From: JBCCGG01 sp039029395
GTDB lineage: Bacteria; Pseudomonadota; Alphaproteobacteria; Kiloniellales; JAKSDN01
DNA length: 64,000 nucleotides
NCBI GenBank assembly: GCA_039029395.1
Contig: JBCCGG010000008.1
Coordinates: forward strand, 1 to 64,000
Direction: 5' to 3'
Shown: positions 44,259-53,870 of the stretch, piece after piece
How positions within the stretch are numbered: the first letter of the stretch is position 1
How the letters are laid out: every line of letters begins with the position of its first letter
The notes under the pieces: model-generated
What the model saw: the letters and a program-made list of their open reading frames with translations, nothing else
What the model was told of the DNA's origin: nothing
Databases searched by the model: none
Position numbers and translations under genes: made by a program

Positions 44259-45356
44259 CTAGAGCTCGAGCGCGCCCCTTATTTCGCCTATGTGGCTGCG
44301 GCTGACCGGAACCGCCATGGGCTCCCGGGTCCTCAGGTTGAGGATGCCCTGCTCGCCGTTCTTCTCGAAGGACTCGATGGCGGCGAGGTTGACGAAATAG
44401 CTGCGGTGGACCCGCAGGAATTGCCCAGCGCTTAAGAGATCCTGGATCTTTGAGATGGAGAAGGCGCAAAAATACTGGCCGTCCTCGACGTAGACCACGG
44501 TGTAATGGCCCTCGGCCTTGACCGCGACGATCTCCGCAGTGTTTAGAGAGACCTGCTTCTTGTTGCGCTCCACGGGCAGGTTGCTCGGGCTATCCGCGGG
44601 CGCATCCTGAATCGGTTCGTCCTGGGCCGTTTGGCCGCGGGCGGGCAGGGCACAGAGCACGGCGAAGCCGACCACCAGGAACGCCGAGACCGCGACGCCC
44701 AGGGCCAAGGTCGAGGATTGCATGACCACCTGGGCCTGTTCGGACAGCATATCGATCGGCAGGAAGGTGGCGGCCGCCATGGCGGTGTAGTGCATGCCGG
44801 AGATCGCCAAGCCCATGGTGAGCGCCGCCAGAGCCAGGCTCCAGCTGCGCCCCCGCTGGCTCAAGAGCCAGACCGCCAGGACCGAGGCGGCGATGCCGAC
44901 CGCGACCGAGCCGATCAAGAGACCGGGCGAATAGTGGATCACGCAGTTGGCGCGGATCGCCGCCATGCCGATGTAGTGCATGCAGCTGATGCCCAGACCC
45001 ATCAGCACGCCGCCGGATAGGATGTCCCGGCGCCTGTTCTTGCCATAGACCGCGAAGGTCAGGCCAATCCCGGTCATGAGGATCGAAACCAGGGCCGATA
45101 TCAGGGTGATCAGCACGTTGTAGTCGATCTGCACCGGCAGACGCACCGCCAGCATACCGATGAAGTGCATGGACCAAATGCTGATGCCGATCGCCAGCGC
45201 TGCCGCGGCGAAGACCACCTTGTGCAGCACCCCCGGCACCTTCTCGATCTGGCGCACCGCGCGCAGACCGCCGTAGGAGCCGATGATCGCCACGACCACC
45301 GACAGGGCGATCAGCATTGGGTCGTACTCGACGTTCAGCGGTATCCCGGCAGTCAT
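44259..45356 (-). CDS. coxC: MHYT-LytTR sensor/regulator (CoxC/CoxH-like)
   Basis: A 365-residue membrane-bound DNA-binding protein. About seven hydrophobic segments carry three MHYT-type motifs (MHFIGM, MHYIGM, MHYTAM), which are thought to bind a metal such as copper and sense a diatomic gas. A LytTR DNA-binding domain follows (VKAEGHYTVVYVEDGQYF, FLRVHRSYFVNLAAI). CoxC and CoxH of Afipia (Oligotropha) carboxidovorans share exactly this layout, and here the gene is divergent from coxM. The start at 45356 was chosen for its fit with the first helix. It probably regulates the cox genes in response to CO. Confidence 0.85.
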   Translation of the reverse strand: MTAGIPLNVEYDPMLIALSVVVAIIGSYGGLRAVRQIEKVPGVLHKVVFAAAALAIGISIWSMHFIGMLAVRLPVQIDYNVLITLISALVSILMTGIGLTFAVYGKNRRRDILSGGVLMGLGISCMHYIGMAAIRANCVIHYSPGLLIGSVAVGIAASVLAVWLLSQRGRSWSLALAALTMGLAISGMHYTAMAAATFLPIDMLSEQAQVVMQSSTLALGVAVSAFLVVGFAVLCALPARGQTAQDEPIQDAPADSPSNLPVERNKKQVSLNTAEIVAVKAEGHYTVVYVEDGQYFCAFSISKIQDLLSAGQFLRVHRSYFVNLAAIESFEKNGEQGILNLRTREPMAVPVSRSHIGEIRGALEL

Positions 45357-45474
45357 TGCGATCCAGTGCGGAGGAGCTTGACCAATAATCCTACACCGGC
45401 GACCCGAAAATGTCAGCACGTGCGGACTTGGCCAGATACGTAACGTACGGCCACGTACTGTAAAAACGCTTCGT

Positions 45475-45492
45475 CATTCGTGCGCACGAATG
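45475..45492. promoter_or_regulatory. 18-bp palindrome in the cox promoter region
   Basis: CATTCGTGCGCACGAATG is a perfect 18-bp palindrome, 106 bases upstream of coxM and 119 from the MHYT-LytTR start. Just upstream lie several ACGTAC repeats (45437-45459). The palindrome may bind a dimeric regulator other than the LytTR protein, which usually prefers direct repeats. Confidence 0.55.
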
Positions 45493-45597
45493 GCGGTTGG
45501 TGCCGGATTGGCGGGAACTCGGGTCATTTTCCTATGTCAGTTGCCGAATCCTGTCGTTTACTGACCGGATCGGCAATCGCATGAAAGGGGCGGCGCG

Positions 45598-46461
45598 ATG
45601 ATTCCTGGATCCTTCGCGTACCATCAACCGGACAGTCTGGAGGAGGCGCTGAGTCTGCTATCGCGCTTCGGCGACGAGGCCCGAGTGCTGGCCGGCGGCC
45701 ATAGTTTGATCCCCATGATGAAGCTGCGCTTGGCCGCGCCCGAGCAGCTTGTTGATCTGCAGGGGGTCGAGGGCCTATCTGGCATCACCGAGGCGGACGG
45801 CGCCCTGGAGATCGGCGCCATGACCAGCCAGGCCGAGCTGGTCGGTTCGGAGACCGCGGCCCGGCTGTGCCCCCTGTTGCGGGAGACCGCCCTGGTGATC
45901 GCCGACCCTCAGGTGCGCTATTGCGGCACGATCGGCGGCAACGTGGCCAATGGCGATCCCGGCAATGACATGCCGGCGGTCATGCAGTGCCTGGGCGCGG
46001 ACTATGTCCTGCGCTCCGCCGAGGGCGAGCGCAGCCTGCCGGCCCGCGACTTCTACGAGGCGGCCTACTTCACGGCCTTGGCTGAGGGCGAGATCCTCAC
46101 CAAGATCCGCGTGCCGATCCCACCGGCCGGTCATGGACATGCCTACGAAAAGCAAAAGCGGAAGGTCGGCGACTATGCGACGGCCGCCGCCGCGGTCGTG
46201 CTCACCATGGTGGCCGGCCGCTGCGAGAGCGCCTCGATCGCGCTCACCAATGTGGCCGACACGCCGCTCCACGCCGAGGCCGCCTCGGCTGCCCTGGTCG
46301 GCACGGCGGTCGATCAGGCGGCAATCGACAGCGCTGTCAGCGCCGCCGAGGCGATCACCGCGCCGGCCAGCGACGGGCGCGGCTCGGCGGACTATCGCAC
46401 CAAGGTGGCCGGCGTCATGGTGCGCCGAGCGATTCAGCGCGCCCTGGCGCGCGCCGGCTGA
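45598..46461 (+). CDS. coxM: CO dehydrogenase medium (FAD) subunit
   Basis: The FAD-binding subunit of form I aerobic CODH, 287 residues. [17 protein letters not shown] and the [19 protein letters not shown] block are the two FAD motifs of the family. It passes electrons from the small-subunit [2Fe-2S] centres to a quinone, helped by CoxG. It begins the plus-strand cox operon, 241 bases from the divergent sensor gene, and is followed by coxS after 16 bases. Confidence 0.95.
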   Translation: MIPGSFAYHQPDSLEEALSLLSRFGDEARVLAGGHSLIPMMKLRLAAPEQLVDLQGVEGLSGITEADGALEIGAMTSQAELVGSETAARLCPLLRETALVIADPQVRYCGTIGGNVANGDPGNDMPAVMQCLGADYVLRSAEGERSLPARDFYEAAYFTALAEGEILTKIRVPIPPAGHGHAYEKQKRKVGDYATAAAAVVLTMVAGRCESASIALTNVADTPLHAEAASAALVGTAVDQAAIDSAVSAAEAITAPASDGRGSADYRTKVAGVMVRRAIQRALARAG

Positions 46462-46477
46462 GCGGCGGGAGGATTCG

Positions 46478-46972
46478 ATGGAAAAGACGCACGTGACGAT
46501 GACGGTCAACGGCAAGGCGGTCGAGGCGCTGGTCGAGCCTCGTACCCTGCTGATCCATTTTTTGCGCGAGGAGCTCGGCCTGACCGGCCCCCACATCGGC
46601 TGCGACACGACCCACTGCGGCGCCTGCACGGTCGATCTGGCCGGCAAGTCGGTGAAGGCCTGCACCCTCTTCGCGGTCCAGGCCCAAGGCAAGGCGCTCA
46701 CCACGATCGAGGGCCTGGCCGCGCCGGACGGCACGCTCCACGCCCTGCAGGCAGCCTTCCGGGAGCACCATGGTCTGCAGTGCGGCTTCTGTACGCCGGG
46801 CATGATCACCCGGGCCTTTCGGCTCTTGCAGGAAAATCCCGATCCCAGCGAGGCCGAGATCCGCATGGGCATCTCCGGCAATCTCTGCCGCTGCACCGGC
46901 TATCAGAATATCGTCAAGGCGATCCGCGTCGCGGCCGAAGAGCTGCGCGCGCCCAAGGAGGCTGCGGAATGA
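46478..46972 (+). CDS. coxS: CO dehydrogenase small [2Fe-2S] subunit
   Basis: A 164-residue protein with two [2Fe-2S] clusters. The plant-type site is [11 protein letters not shown] plus the CTLF cysteine. The second is CGFCTPG with CRCTG. ATG 46478 is preceded by GGGAGGA. The stop overlaps the coxL start (ATGA). It relays electrons from the Mo-Cu site of CoxL to CoxM. Confidence 0.96.
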   Translation: MEKTHVTMTVNGKAVEALVEPRTLLIHFLREELGLTGPHIGCDTTHCGACTVDLAGKSVKACTLFAVQAQGKALTTIEGLAAPDGTLHALQAAFREHHGLQCGFCTPGMITRAFRLLQENPDPSEAEIRMGISGNLCRCTGYQNIVKAIRVAAEELRAPKEAAE

Positions 46973-49389
46973 CCACGGAAACCACCAGCACCGCCGAACG
47001 CACCGCCAAGCTGGAAGGCCTCGGCTGCAAGCGCAAGCGCGTCGAGGACGCCCGCTTCACCCAGGGCAAGGGCAACTACGTGGACGACATGAAGCTGCCG
47101 GGCATGCTGTTCGGCGATTTCGTCCGATCGCCCTATGGCCACGCCCGGATCACCTCGATCGATAAGGCGGCGGCGCTCGCCCTGCCCGGCGTGGTCGCCG
47201 TGCTGACCGCCGAGGACCTGAAGCCCCTGGCGCTGCACTACATGCCGACCCTGGCCGGCGACGTGCAGGCCGTGCTGGCCGACGAGAAGGTGCTGTTCCA
47301 AGGCCAGGAGGTCGCCTTTGTGATCGCCGAGAACCGCTATGTGGCGGCCGACGCCGTCGAGCTGGTCGAGGTCGATTACGAAGAGCTGCCGGCGCTGACC
47401 GATGCCTCCAAGGCCATGGACGAAGATGCGCCGGTACTGCGCGAGGACCTGGCGGGCAAGACGGAAGGTGCCCATGGGCCGCGCCGCCACCACAACCACA
47501 TTTTCACATGGGAGGTCGGCCAGGCCGAAGAGACGGAACAAGCGCTCGCCGGGGCCGAGGTGGTGGCCAAGGAACTGATCACCTATCAGCGGGTCCACCC
47601 CTGTCCGCTGGAGACCTGCGGCTGCGTCGCCTCGATGGACAAGATCAACGGCAAGCTGACGGTCTGGGGCACTTTTCAGGCACCCCACGCGGTGCGCACC
47701 GTGGCCTCGCTGATCTCGAAGATTCCCGAGCACAATATCCGCATCGTCTCGCCCGACATCGGCGGCGGGTTCGGCAACAAGGTCGGTGTTTACGCCGGCT
47801 ACATCTGCGCCATCGTCGCCTCGATCGTGACCGGCGTGCCGGTCAAGTGGATCGAGGATCGGATCGAGAACCTCCAGGCCACCGCCTTCGCCCGGGATTA
47901 CCACATGACCGGCGAGCTGGCGGCCACCAAGGAGGGCCGCATCACCGCCCTGCGCTGCCACGTACTGGCCGATCACGGCGCCTTCGATGCCTGCGCCGAC
48001 CCCAGCAAGTATCCGGCCGGTTTCATGTCGATCTGCACCGGCTCCTACGACATTCCGTTCGCTCACCTGACGGTCGATGGGGTCTACACCAACAAGGCGC
48101 CCGGCGGTGTCGCCTATCGCTGCTCCTTCAGGGTGACCGAAGCGGCCTACATGATCGAGCGCATGATCGATATCCTGGCCCAGAAGCTGGGCAGGGACCC
48201 AGCCGATGTAAGGCGCCTCAACTTAATCAAGAAGGAGCAGTTCCCCTACCAGTCGGCGCTCGGCTGGGAGTACGACAGCGGCGACTACCACCGGGCCTTC
48301 GACAAGGCGCTGGACGCGGTCGACTATGCCGGCCTGCGTGCGGAGCAGCAGCGCAACCGCGAGGCCTTTGCCCGGGGCGAGACCCGCACGCTGATGGGCA
48401 TCGGCCTCACCTTCTTCACCGAGATCGTCGGCGCCGGGCCGGTCAAGAATTGTGACATCTTGGGACTCGGCATGTTCGATTCCTGCGAGATCCGGGTGCA
48501 TCCGACGGGCAGCGCGGTGGCCCGCCTGGGGACCATCAGCCAGGGTCAGGGCCACGCCACGACTTACGCCCAGATACTGGCGTCGGAGATTGGATTGCCG
48601 GCCTCGGCGATCACGGTCGAGGAGGGCGACACCGACACGGCGCCCTATGGGCTGGGCACCTACGGCTCGCGCTCGACCCCGGTGGCGGGTGCGGCGGCGG
48701 CCATGGCCGGACGCAAGATCCGCGCCAAGGCCCAGATGATCGCGGCGCATCTGCTGGAGGTGCACGACGACGACGTGGAGTTCGACGTCGACAGTTTCCG
48801 GGTCAAGGGCGCGCCCGAACGGGTCAAGACCATGCAGGAGATCGCCTTTGCCGCCTACAACAACGTGCCGCCCAACATGGAGCCGGGCCTGGAAGCGGTC
48901 AGCTACTACGACCCGCCCAATATGACCTATCCTTTCGGCGCCTATGTCTGCGTCGCCGATGTGGATGTGGACACCGGAGTGACCGAGATCCGGCGCTTCT
49001 ACGCGCTCGACGACTGCGGCACCCGGATCAACCCCATGATCATCGAGGGCCAGGTGCACGGCGGCCTGACAGAGGCCTTGGCGATCGCCATGGGTCAGCT
49101 GATCCACTACGACGACCAGGGCAACGTTCAGGGCGCGAGCCTGCTGGATTTCTTCCTGCCGACGGCGGTCGAGACACCCAATTGGGAAACCGACTTCACC
49201 GAAACGCCTTCGCCGCACCATCCAATCGGCGCCAAGGGGGTCGGCGAGTCGCCCAACGTGGGCGGCGTGCCGGCAATCTCCAACGCGGTGATCGACGCCT
49301 TTGCCCATCTGGGCCTTAGCCATAGCCAGATGCCGCACGACGCCTGGCGGGTCTGGCAGGCCGCCCAGTCGCTCGGCCTCGGCGACTAG
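46969..49389 (+). CDS. coxL: CO dehydrogenase large (Mo-Cu) subunit, form I
   Basis: The catalytic subunit, 806 residues, close to the 809 of the reference CoxL. The active-site loop AYRCSFR (Cys385, the copper ligand) is the form I signature that separates true CODH from related hydroxylases (AYRGAGR in form II). Glu760 in GAKGVGESP is the expected catalytic glutamate. GGGFGNKVG and the [10 protein letters not shown] segments bind the molybdopterin cytosine dinucleotide. It oxidises CO to CO2. The usable start is ATG 46969, since upstream frame belongs to coxS. The gene is complete. Confidence 0.97.
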   Translation: MTTETTSTAERTAKLEGLGCKRKRVEDARFTQGKGNYVDDMKLPGMLFGDFVRSPYGHARITSIDKAAALALPGVVAVLTAEDLKPLALHYMPTLAGDVQAVLADEKVLFQGQEVAFVIAENRYVAADAVELVEVDYEELPALTDASKAMDEDAPVLREDLAGKTEGAHGPRRHHNHIFTWEVGQAEETEQALAGAEVVAKELITYQRVHPCPLETCGCVASMDKINGKLTVWGTFQAPHAVRTVASLISKIPEHNIRIVSPDIGGGFGNKVGVYAGYICAIVASIVTGVPVKWIEDRIENLQATAFARDYHMTGELAATKEGRITALRCHVLADHGAFDACADPSKYPAGFMSICTGSYDIPFAHLTVDGVYTNKAPGGVAYRCSFRVTEAAYMIERMIDILAQKLGRDPADVRRLNLIKKEQFPYQSALGWEYDSGDYHRAFDKALDAVDYAGLRAEQQRNREAFARGETRTLMGIGLTFFTEIVGAGPVKNCDILGLGMFDSCEIRVHPTGSAVARLGTISQGQGHATTYAQILASEIGLPASAITVEEGDTDTAPYGLGTYGSRSTPVAGAAAAMAGRKIRAKAQMIAAHLLEVHDDDVEFDVDSFRVKGAPERVKTMQEIAFAAYNNVPPNMEPGLEAVSYYDPPNMTYPFGAYVCVADVDVDTGVTEIRRFYALDDCGTRINPMIIEGQVHGGLTEALAIAMGQLIHYDDQGNVQGASLLDFFLPTAVETPNWETDFTETPSPHHPIGAKGVGESPNVGGVPAISNAVIDAFAHLGLSHSQMPHDAWRVWQAAQSLGLGD

Positions 49390-49398
49390 GGCGCGCGA

Positions 49399-50283
49399 GT
49401 GGTAGAGGCGGACCACAGGGACCTGGGCCGGCGCCTGGCCGAGGTCGGTTATTTGGCCGAGGAGTCGCTTGCCATGGCGGTCGCCCTGGCCCGGCGTTTG
49501 GAGCGGCCTCTGCTGTTGGAGGGTGCGCCCGGGGTCGGCAAGACCGAAGTCGCCAAGGCCGTCGCCGAGGTACTGGCGGCGCGCCTCATCCGCCTGCAGT
49601 GCTACGAGGGCCTAGACGCCAACGCGGCGATCTACGAGTGGGATTACCGCCGTCAGCTCCTGGCGATCCGGTTGCAGGAGGCCGAGGGCCGGCCTCGCGC
49701 GGAACTGGAGCAGCAGCTCTTCTCCGAGACCTTCCTGCTGCGCCGGCCCTTGCTAGAGGCGATCTCACAGGAGGTTCCACCGGTCCTCTTGATCGACGAG
49801 ATCGACCGGGCCGACGAGGAGTTCGAGGCCTATCTGCTGGAGGTGCTATCGGACTTCCAGGTCACGATCCCCGAAATTGGAACGATCTCGGCGACCAGCC
49901 GGCCCCTGGTGATCTTGACCTCGAACGGCAGTCGGGCGCTCTCCGACGCCCTGCGCCGACGCTGTCTCTACGCCTACCTTGACTACCCGGACGAAACGCG
50001 GGAGGTCGCGATCATCGCCGCCCGCCTGCCCGACATCGATCGCACCCTGTGCCGCCAAGCGGTGCAATTCGTGCAGGCTTTGCGCGCGGAAGACCTGGAG
50101 AAGACCCCCGGCATCGCCGAGACGCTGGATTGGGTGCGCGCGCTATTCGCCCTGGGCATCGGCGACCTGGCGCAGGATCCCGAAGCGCTTCAGGCGAGTC
50201 TGCTGTGCCTTCTGAAGACCGAACCGGACATCAAGGCGACCACGCCCGAGGTGACCGCCCGGTTGCTCGGCAGGGTGGCCTGA
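49399..50283 (+). CDS. coxD: CoxD-type AAA+ ATPase for CODH maturation
   Basis: A MoxR-like AAA+ ATPase of 294 residues. Walker A is GAPGVGKT (42-49) and Walker B is LLIDEIDRAD. The start is GTG 49399, 9 bases after coxL. CoxD is needed to insert sulfur and copper into the Mo-Cu centre. It works with the VWA protein CoxE, which follows 3 bases later. Confidence 0.93.
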   Translation: MVEADHRDLGRRLAEVGYLAEESLAMAVALARRLERPLLLEGAPGVGKTEVAKAVAEVLAARLIRLQCYEGLDANAAIYEWDYRRQLLAIRLQEAEGRPRAELEQQLFSETFLLRRPLLEAISQEVPPVLLIDEIDRADEEFEAYLLEVLSDFQVTIPEIGTISATSRPLVILTSNGSRALSDALRRRCLYAYLDYPDETREVAIIAARLPDIDRTLCRQAVQFVQALRAEDLEKTPGIAETLDWVRALFALGIGDLAQDPEALQASLLCLLKTEPDIKATTPEVTARLLGRVA

Positions 50284-50286
50284 GCC

Positions 50287-51447
50287 ATGAACGCGGTACG
50301 CCAAATCGCCGGCTTTGTCGGTCACCTGCGGCTCAACGGATTTACGGCCGGGCCGGGCGAGGCGATCGCGATCGGCGAGATCTTGCTGCAAGGCGAGCGG
50401 CCCCTCTCGATCCATGAAGCCCGCCTGCTGCTGAAACCACTGCTGGCCGGCAATCACGAAGATTGGATCCGCTTCGACGAGCTCTTCGATGCCTACTGGC
50501 TCGGCCGCGGCATCAAGCTTGCGGAGCGTCAGCCGGCCCAGGGCCAGGTCACCGTCGACGACCGGCGCCCGCTCATCTGGGAACGCCACTTCGCGGGCGA
50601 CGGCTCCCAAGATCTGCCCGGCACAGGCGACGGCCCGGAGAACTGGGAGGACTCCGGGCCGGCGCCGGCCGGGCGGACCTTGGCGAGCCGCCGAGAGCGG
50701 TTGCTTGGCACCGACCTGCGGCGCCTGCGCTCGCCGGAAGAGTTGGCCGAGGCGGAAGCGGCCGCGCTTCGCCTGGCACGCGCCATGCGCTACCGCTTGA
50801 GCCGCCGCCAGCGCATGGCCCGGCGTGGCAGCGTCCTGGATCTGCGCCGCACTTTGAGGCGCAATCTCTCTAAGGGCGGCGAGCCCTTCGATCTGCTGTG
50901 GCGGCGGCGCCCCGACCGGCCGGTGCGCTTGGTCGTGCTGCTCGACGTCTCGGGCTCCATGGAACCCTATAGCCGCACTTTCTTGACTTTCCTCAAGGGC
51001 CTGGTCGGCGCCTGGCGGGAGAGCGATGCCTACATCTTTCACACCCGCCTGGTGCGGGTCACCCAGGCCATGCGCGATGGCGATCCCTTGCGCGCCCTGA
51101 CCCGTCTGTCGTTGATGGCAAAGGGCATGGGCGGCGGCACGCGCATCGCCGAAGCCTTGAGGCACTTCAACGAGAGCTACGCCAAGAGCGCACTCAACGC
51201 CCGAACGGTCGTGGTCATCGTGAGCGACGGCTACGACTCCGATCCGCCAGAGGCGCTCGGCACCGAGCTGGCGCGCTTGAAACGGCGCGCCCGGCGGGTC
51301 GTCTGGCTCAATCCCCTGGCCGGCTGGCCGGGCTACGAGCCGGTCGCACGGGGCATGGCCGCGGCGTTGCCCCATGTGGATCTCTTCGCGCCGGCGCACT
51401 CGCTCGCCAGCCTCGGCGCGCTCGAGTCCGAGCTAGCAGCCCTGTGA
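50287..51447 (+). CDS. coxE: CoxE-type VWA protein
   Basis: A 386-residue protein with a C-terminal von Willebrand A domain. The MIDAS motif DVSGSM is at 220-225, and further metal-site residues lie in GGGTRI and IVSDGYD. The N-terminal part is helical, with an arginine-rich stretch around 170-200 (LSRRQRMARRG). AAA+/VWA pairs act as metal-insertion machines; here for CODH. It is 3 bases after coxD. Confidence 0.93.
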   Translation: MNAVRQIAGFVGHLRLNGFTAGPGEAIAIGEILLQGERPLSIHEARLLLKPLLAGNHEDWIRFDELFDAYWLGRGIKLAERQPAQGQVTVDDRRPLIWERHFAGDGSQDLPGTGDGPENWEDSGPAPAGRTLASRRERLLGTDLRRLRSPEELAEAEAAALRLARAMRYRLSRRQRMARRGSVLDLRRTLRRNLSKGGEPFDLLWRRRPDRPVRLVVLLDVSGSMEPYSRTFLTFLKGLVGAWRESDAYIFHTRLVRVTQAMRDGDPLRALTRLSLMAKGMGGGTRIAEALRHFNESYAKSALNARTVVVIVSDGYDSDPPEALGTELARLKRRARRVVWLNPLAGWPGYEPVARGMAAALPHVDLFAPAHSLASLGALESELAAL

Positions 51448-51454
51448 GGCGACC

Positions 51455-52303
51455 ATGACATTCCAGTTTCCCGAAGTTCATGCTCGGCTTGGCCAACTGA
51501 TCGAGGCCGAGACACCCTTCGTTCTGGCGACCGTCGTGCGCACCAAGAACGCCACCTCGGCCAAGGCGGGTGGCAAGGCCATCGTCGAACAGGACGGCAC
51601 GATCGTCGGCTGGCTCGGCGGCGGCTGCGTGCAGAGCAGCGTGCGCGACGCGGCCCGGGCTGTCCGCCAAACCGGCAAGCCTCGGCTGATCAAGATCGTT
51701 CCAAAAGTGGAGGCGGCTGACGGTGAGACAGAAGGTGCCATGCCGCTCTATCGCAGCAGCTGCCCCAGCGGCGGCACGGTCGAGATCTTTCTCGAGCCGG
51801 TCCTGCCGCGCGCCCAGCTGGTGATCTGCGGCGGCTCGCCCATTGCCCGGGCGCTTGCGGATCTCGGCCATTGGCTGGGCTTTGCCGTGGTTGTCGCGGC
51901 GCTGGCCGATGACTTGGCGAGCTTCGAGGCTGCTGATCAGCGGATCGAAGGTTTCGACCTTTCAGAGTTGCCGGCGGCTAGTGAGCGCTACCTGGTGGTG
52001 GCGACTCAGGGCAAGCGGGACAAGGAGGCCCTGCGCGCGGTGCTCGCGGTCGAGGCGCCCTACCGGGCCTTTGTTGGCTCCCGGGAAAAGGGCAAGGCGC
52101 TCAAGGCCACGCTGCTTGGCGAGGGCGTGGACGGGGAGCGGCTGCGGGCGCTGAAGACCCCCGCGGGGCTCGACATCGGCGGGATCGGTCCGCAAGAGGT
52201 CGCGCTTTCGGTCCTGACCGAAATCGTCGCGCAGCGGCGCTGCGCCCAGACAAGCGCCACCGAGCCGTCTACAATAGGCTTGGCCGCGAACGAAAGGACA
52301 TAG
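51455..52303 (+). CDS. coxF: CoxF, XdhC-like maturation protein
   Basis: A 282-residue XdhC/CoxI-family protein. AETPFVLATVVRTKNATSAKAGGKAIV and GWLGGGCVQSSV are the N-terminal XdhC marks. The C-terminal Rossmann part (QLVICGGSPIARALADLG) follows. It probably binds and sulfurates the molybdenum cofactor before insertion into CoxL. It is one of two XdhC-type genes, at 52905 the other. Confidence 0.88.
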   Translation: MTFQFPEVHARLGQLIEAETPFVLATVVRTKNATSAKAGGKAIVEQDGTIVGWLGGGCVQSSVRDAARAVRQTGKPRLIKIVPKVEAADGETEGAMPLYRSSCPSGGTVEIFLEPVLPRAQLVICGGSPIARALADLGHWLGFAVVVAALADDLASFEAADQRIEGFDLSELPAASERYLVVATQGKRDKEALRAVLAVEAPYRAFVGSREKGKALKATLLGEGVDGERLRALKTPAGLDIGGIGPQEVALSVLTEIVAQRRCAQTSATEPSTIGLAANERT

Positions 52304-52306
52304 GCC

Positions 52307-52894
52307 ATGGAAATGACCGGCGAGTACACGATTTCGGCGCCGCGAGAGAGAGTGTTCGAGGCGCTGAATGACCCGGAGGTGCTGCGCGCTTGCATTCCCG
52401 GTTGCGAATCCTTGGAAAAGCTGTCCGACAACGAGATGGAAGCAACCGTGGTCGCGAAAGTCGGGCCGGTGCGGGCCAAGTTTAAGGGCCAGGTTACCCT
52501 ATCCGACTTGGTTTATCCGGAGAGCTACAGGATCACCGGCTCCGGCAAGGGCGGCACGGCTGGCCACGCCAAGGGTGGTGCGACGGTGCGGCTCGCGCCC
52601 AATGGCAGCGGCACGGTGATGAGCTACGAGGTCCAGGCGGACGTCGGCGGCAAGCTGGCCCAGCTCGGCGGACGCCTGATCGACAGCACGTCGAAAAAGA
52701 TGGCCGACGACTTCTTCAAGAGCTTCGCGGAGCAGCTTTCCAGCGAGCAACCGGCCGAAGAAGCGGCGGCGCCCGAGCCGGCTTCGGCGGCAGAGGCCGC
52801 CCCACCGGAGGCAAACAAGGGCATCAGCCCGATCGTCTGGCTGATCGGGGTCGGCGTGATCGTGATCGCCGTGGCCTATCTCTTGACCACCTGA
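52307..52894 (+). CDS. coxG: CoxG, membrane anchor with SRPBCC domain
   Basis: A 195-residue protein. The N-terminal part (MTGEYTISAPRERVFEALND, PEVLRACIPGCESLEKL) is a START/SRPBCC lipid-pocket domain. An Ala/Glu-Pro linker (about 145-165) and one C-terminal hydrophobic helix (PIVWLIGVGVIVIAVAYLL) follow. CoxG attaches CODH to the membrane and is reported to carry quinone. It is 3 bases after coxF, with GAAAGGA before its ATG. Confidence 0.92.
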   Translation: MEMTGEYTISAPRERVFEALNDPEVLRACIPGCESLEKLSDNEMEATVVAKVGPVRAKFKGQVTLSDLVYPESYRITGSGKGGTAGHAKGGATVRLAPNGSGTVMSYEVQADVGGKLAQLGGRLIDSTSKKMADDFFKSFAEQLSSEQPAEEAAAPEPASAAEAAPPEANKGISPIVWLIGVGVIVIAVAYLLTT

Positions 52895-52904
52895 CTCCCG
52901 GAAG

Positions 52905-53870
52905 GTGACTCCGGTGGCGCCGCGTTCGCACCTCTTGGATGACGCCTTGGCGCGCTTGGAAGCGGGCGCGCCCTTGGCGCTTGCGACCGTGATCGAAACC
53001 TGGGGCTCCTCACCGCGCCCGGTCGGTAGCGAGATGTTCGTGACCGAGGCCGGCGAGATGCAAGGCTCGGTCTCGGGCGGCTGCATCGAATCCTCGGTCG
53101 TCGCGGAGGCTCAGGCCGTGCTCCAAAGCGGGGCGCCGAAGGTTCTGGAGTTCGGCGTCAGCGATGACCGCGCTTGGCAGGTCGGTCTCTCCTGCGGCGG
53201 CCGGATCAAGGTCTTCGTCGAGCGGCTCGATCCCGCGGACGAGGATTTGCTGGCGCAGTTGCGCGAGATCGGCAGAGCGCGCCAAGAGCGGCGCCAGGTG
53301 GCCTGGTTGCGCGACTTAGAGAGCGGCGCCCGGCGGCTGGTGACTGGCGAGGCCCCTCGCGAGGCCGGCAGTTCTCAGTTCTGCCGCACTTACGAGCCCG
53401 CTGTTCGCCTGGTCATCATCGGCGCGGTGCACGTGGCCCAGGAGCTGGTCGCGCTCGCCGAGCGCGGTGGGCTCGACGTCGTGGTGGTCGATCCCCGCCG
53501 GGCTTGGGCGAGCGCCGAACGCTTCGGTGCTGCGACGCTCTGCCACGACTGGCCGGACGAGGCCCTTGGCCGCCTCAAGCCCGACCGTCTGACGGCGGTT
53601 GCGGTGCTCTGCCACGACCCCAAGATCGACGACCCAGGCCTGGTCGCCGCCTTGGACTCCGAGGCCTTCTACATCGGCGCCTTGGGCAGCCGGCGCACCC
53701 ACGAGCGGCGCCTGGCGCGCCTGGCGGAGCAGGGTTGGCGCGCGGCGCAACTGGCGCGCATTCACGGGCCGATCGGCCTCGACATCGGCGCGCGCGGTCC
53801 CGTGGAGATCGCCCTGGCGATTCTTGCCCAGATCGTCCAGGAAAAGAACCGCTTGGCGGCAACGTCATGA
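52905..53870 (+). CDS. coxI: Second XdhC/CoxI-type maturation protein
   Basis: A 321-residue XdhC-family protein. N-terminal PLALATVIETWGSSPRPVGSEMFV and GSVSGGCIESSVV and C-terminal RLVIIGAVHVAQELVALAE (with a Rossmann glycine motif) and FYIGALGSRRTHERRL are standard. In the Afipia cluster the second such gene is coxI. GTG 52905 or GTG 52914 may be the start; GGAAGG before the latter gives better spacing. It overlaps the next gene by ATGA. Confidence 0.82.
   Translation: MTPVAPRSHLLDDALARLEAGAPLALATVIETWGSSPRPVGSEMFVTEAGEMQGSVSGGCIESSVVAEAQAVLQSGAPKVLEFGVSDDRAWQVGLSCGGRIKVFVERLDPADEDLLAQLREIGRARQERRQVAWLRDLESGARRLVTGEAPREAGSSQFCRTYEPAVRLVIIGAVHVAQELVALAERGGLDVVVVDPRRAWASAERFGAATLCHDWPDEALGRLKPDRLTAVAVLCHDPKIDDPGLVAALDSEAFYIGALGSRRTHERRLARLAEQGWRAAQLARIHGPIGLDIGARGPVEIALAILAQIVQEKNRLAATS

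Noticed and set aside
46903..48066. 387-codon antisense frame opposite coxL
   Set aside because: A shadow of coxL rich in His, Gly and Asp from reversed codons.
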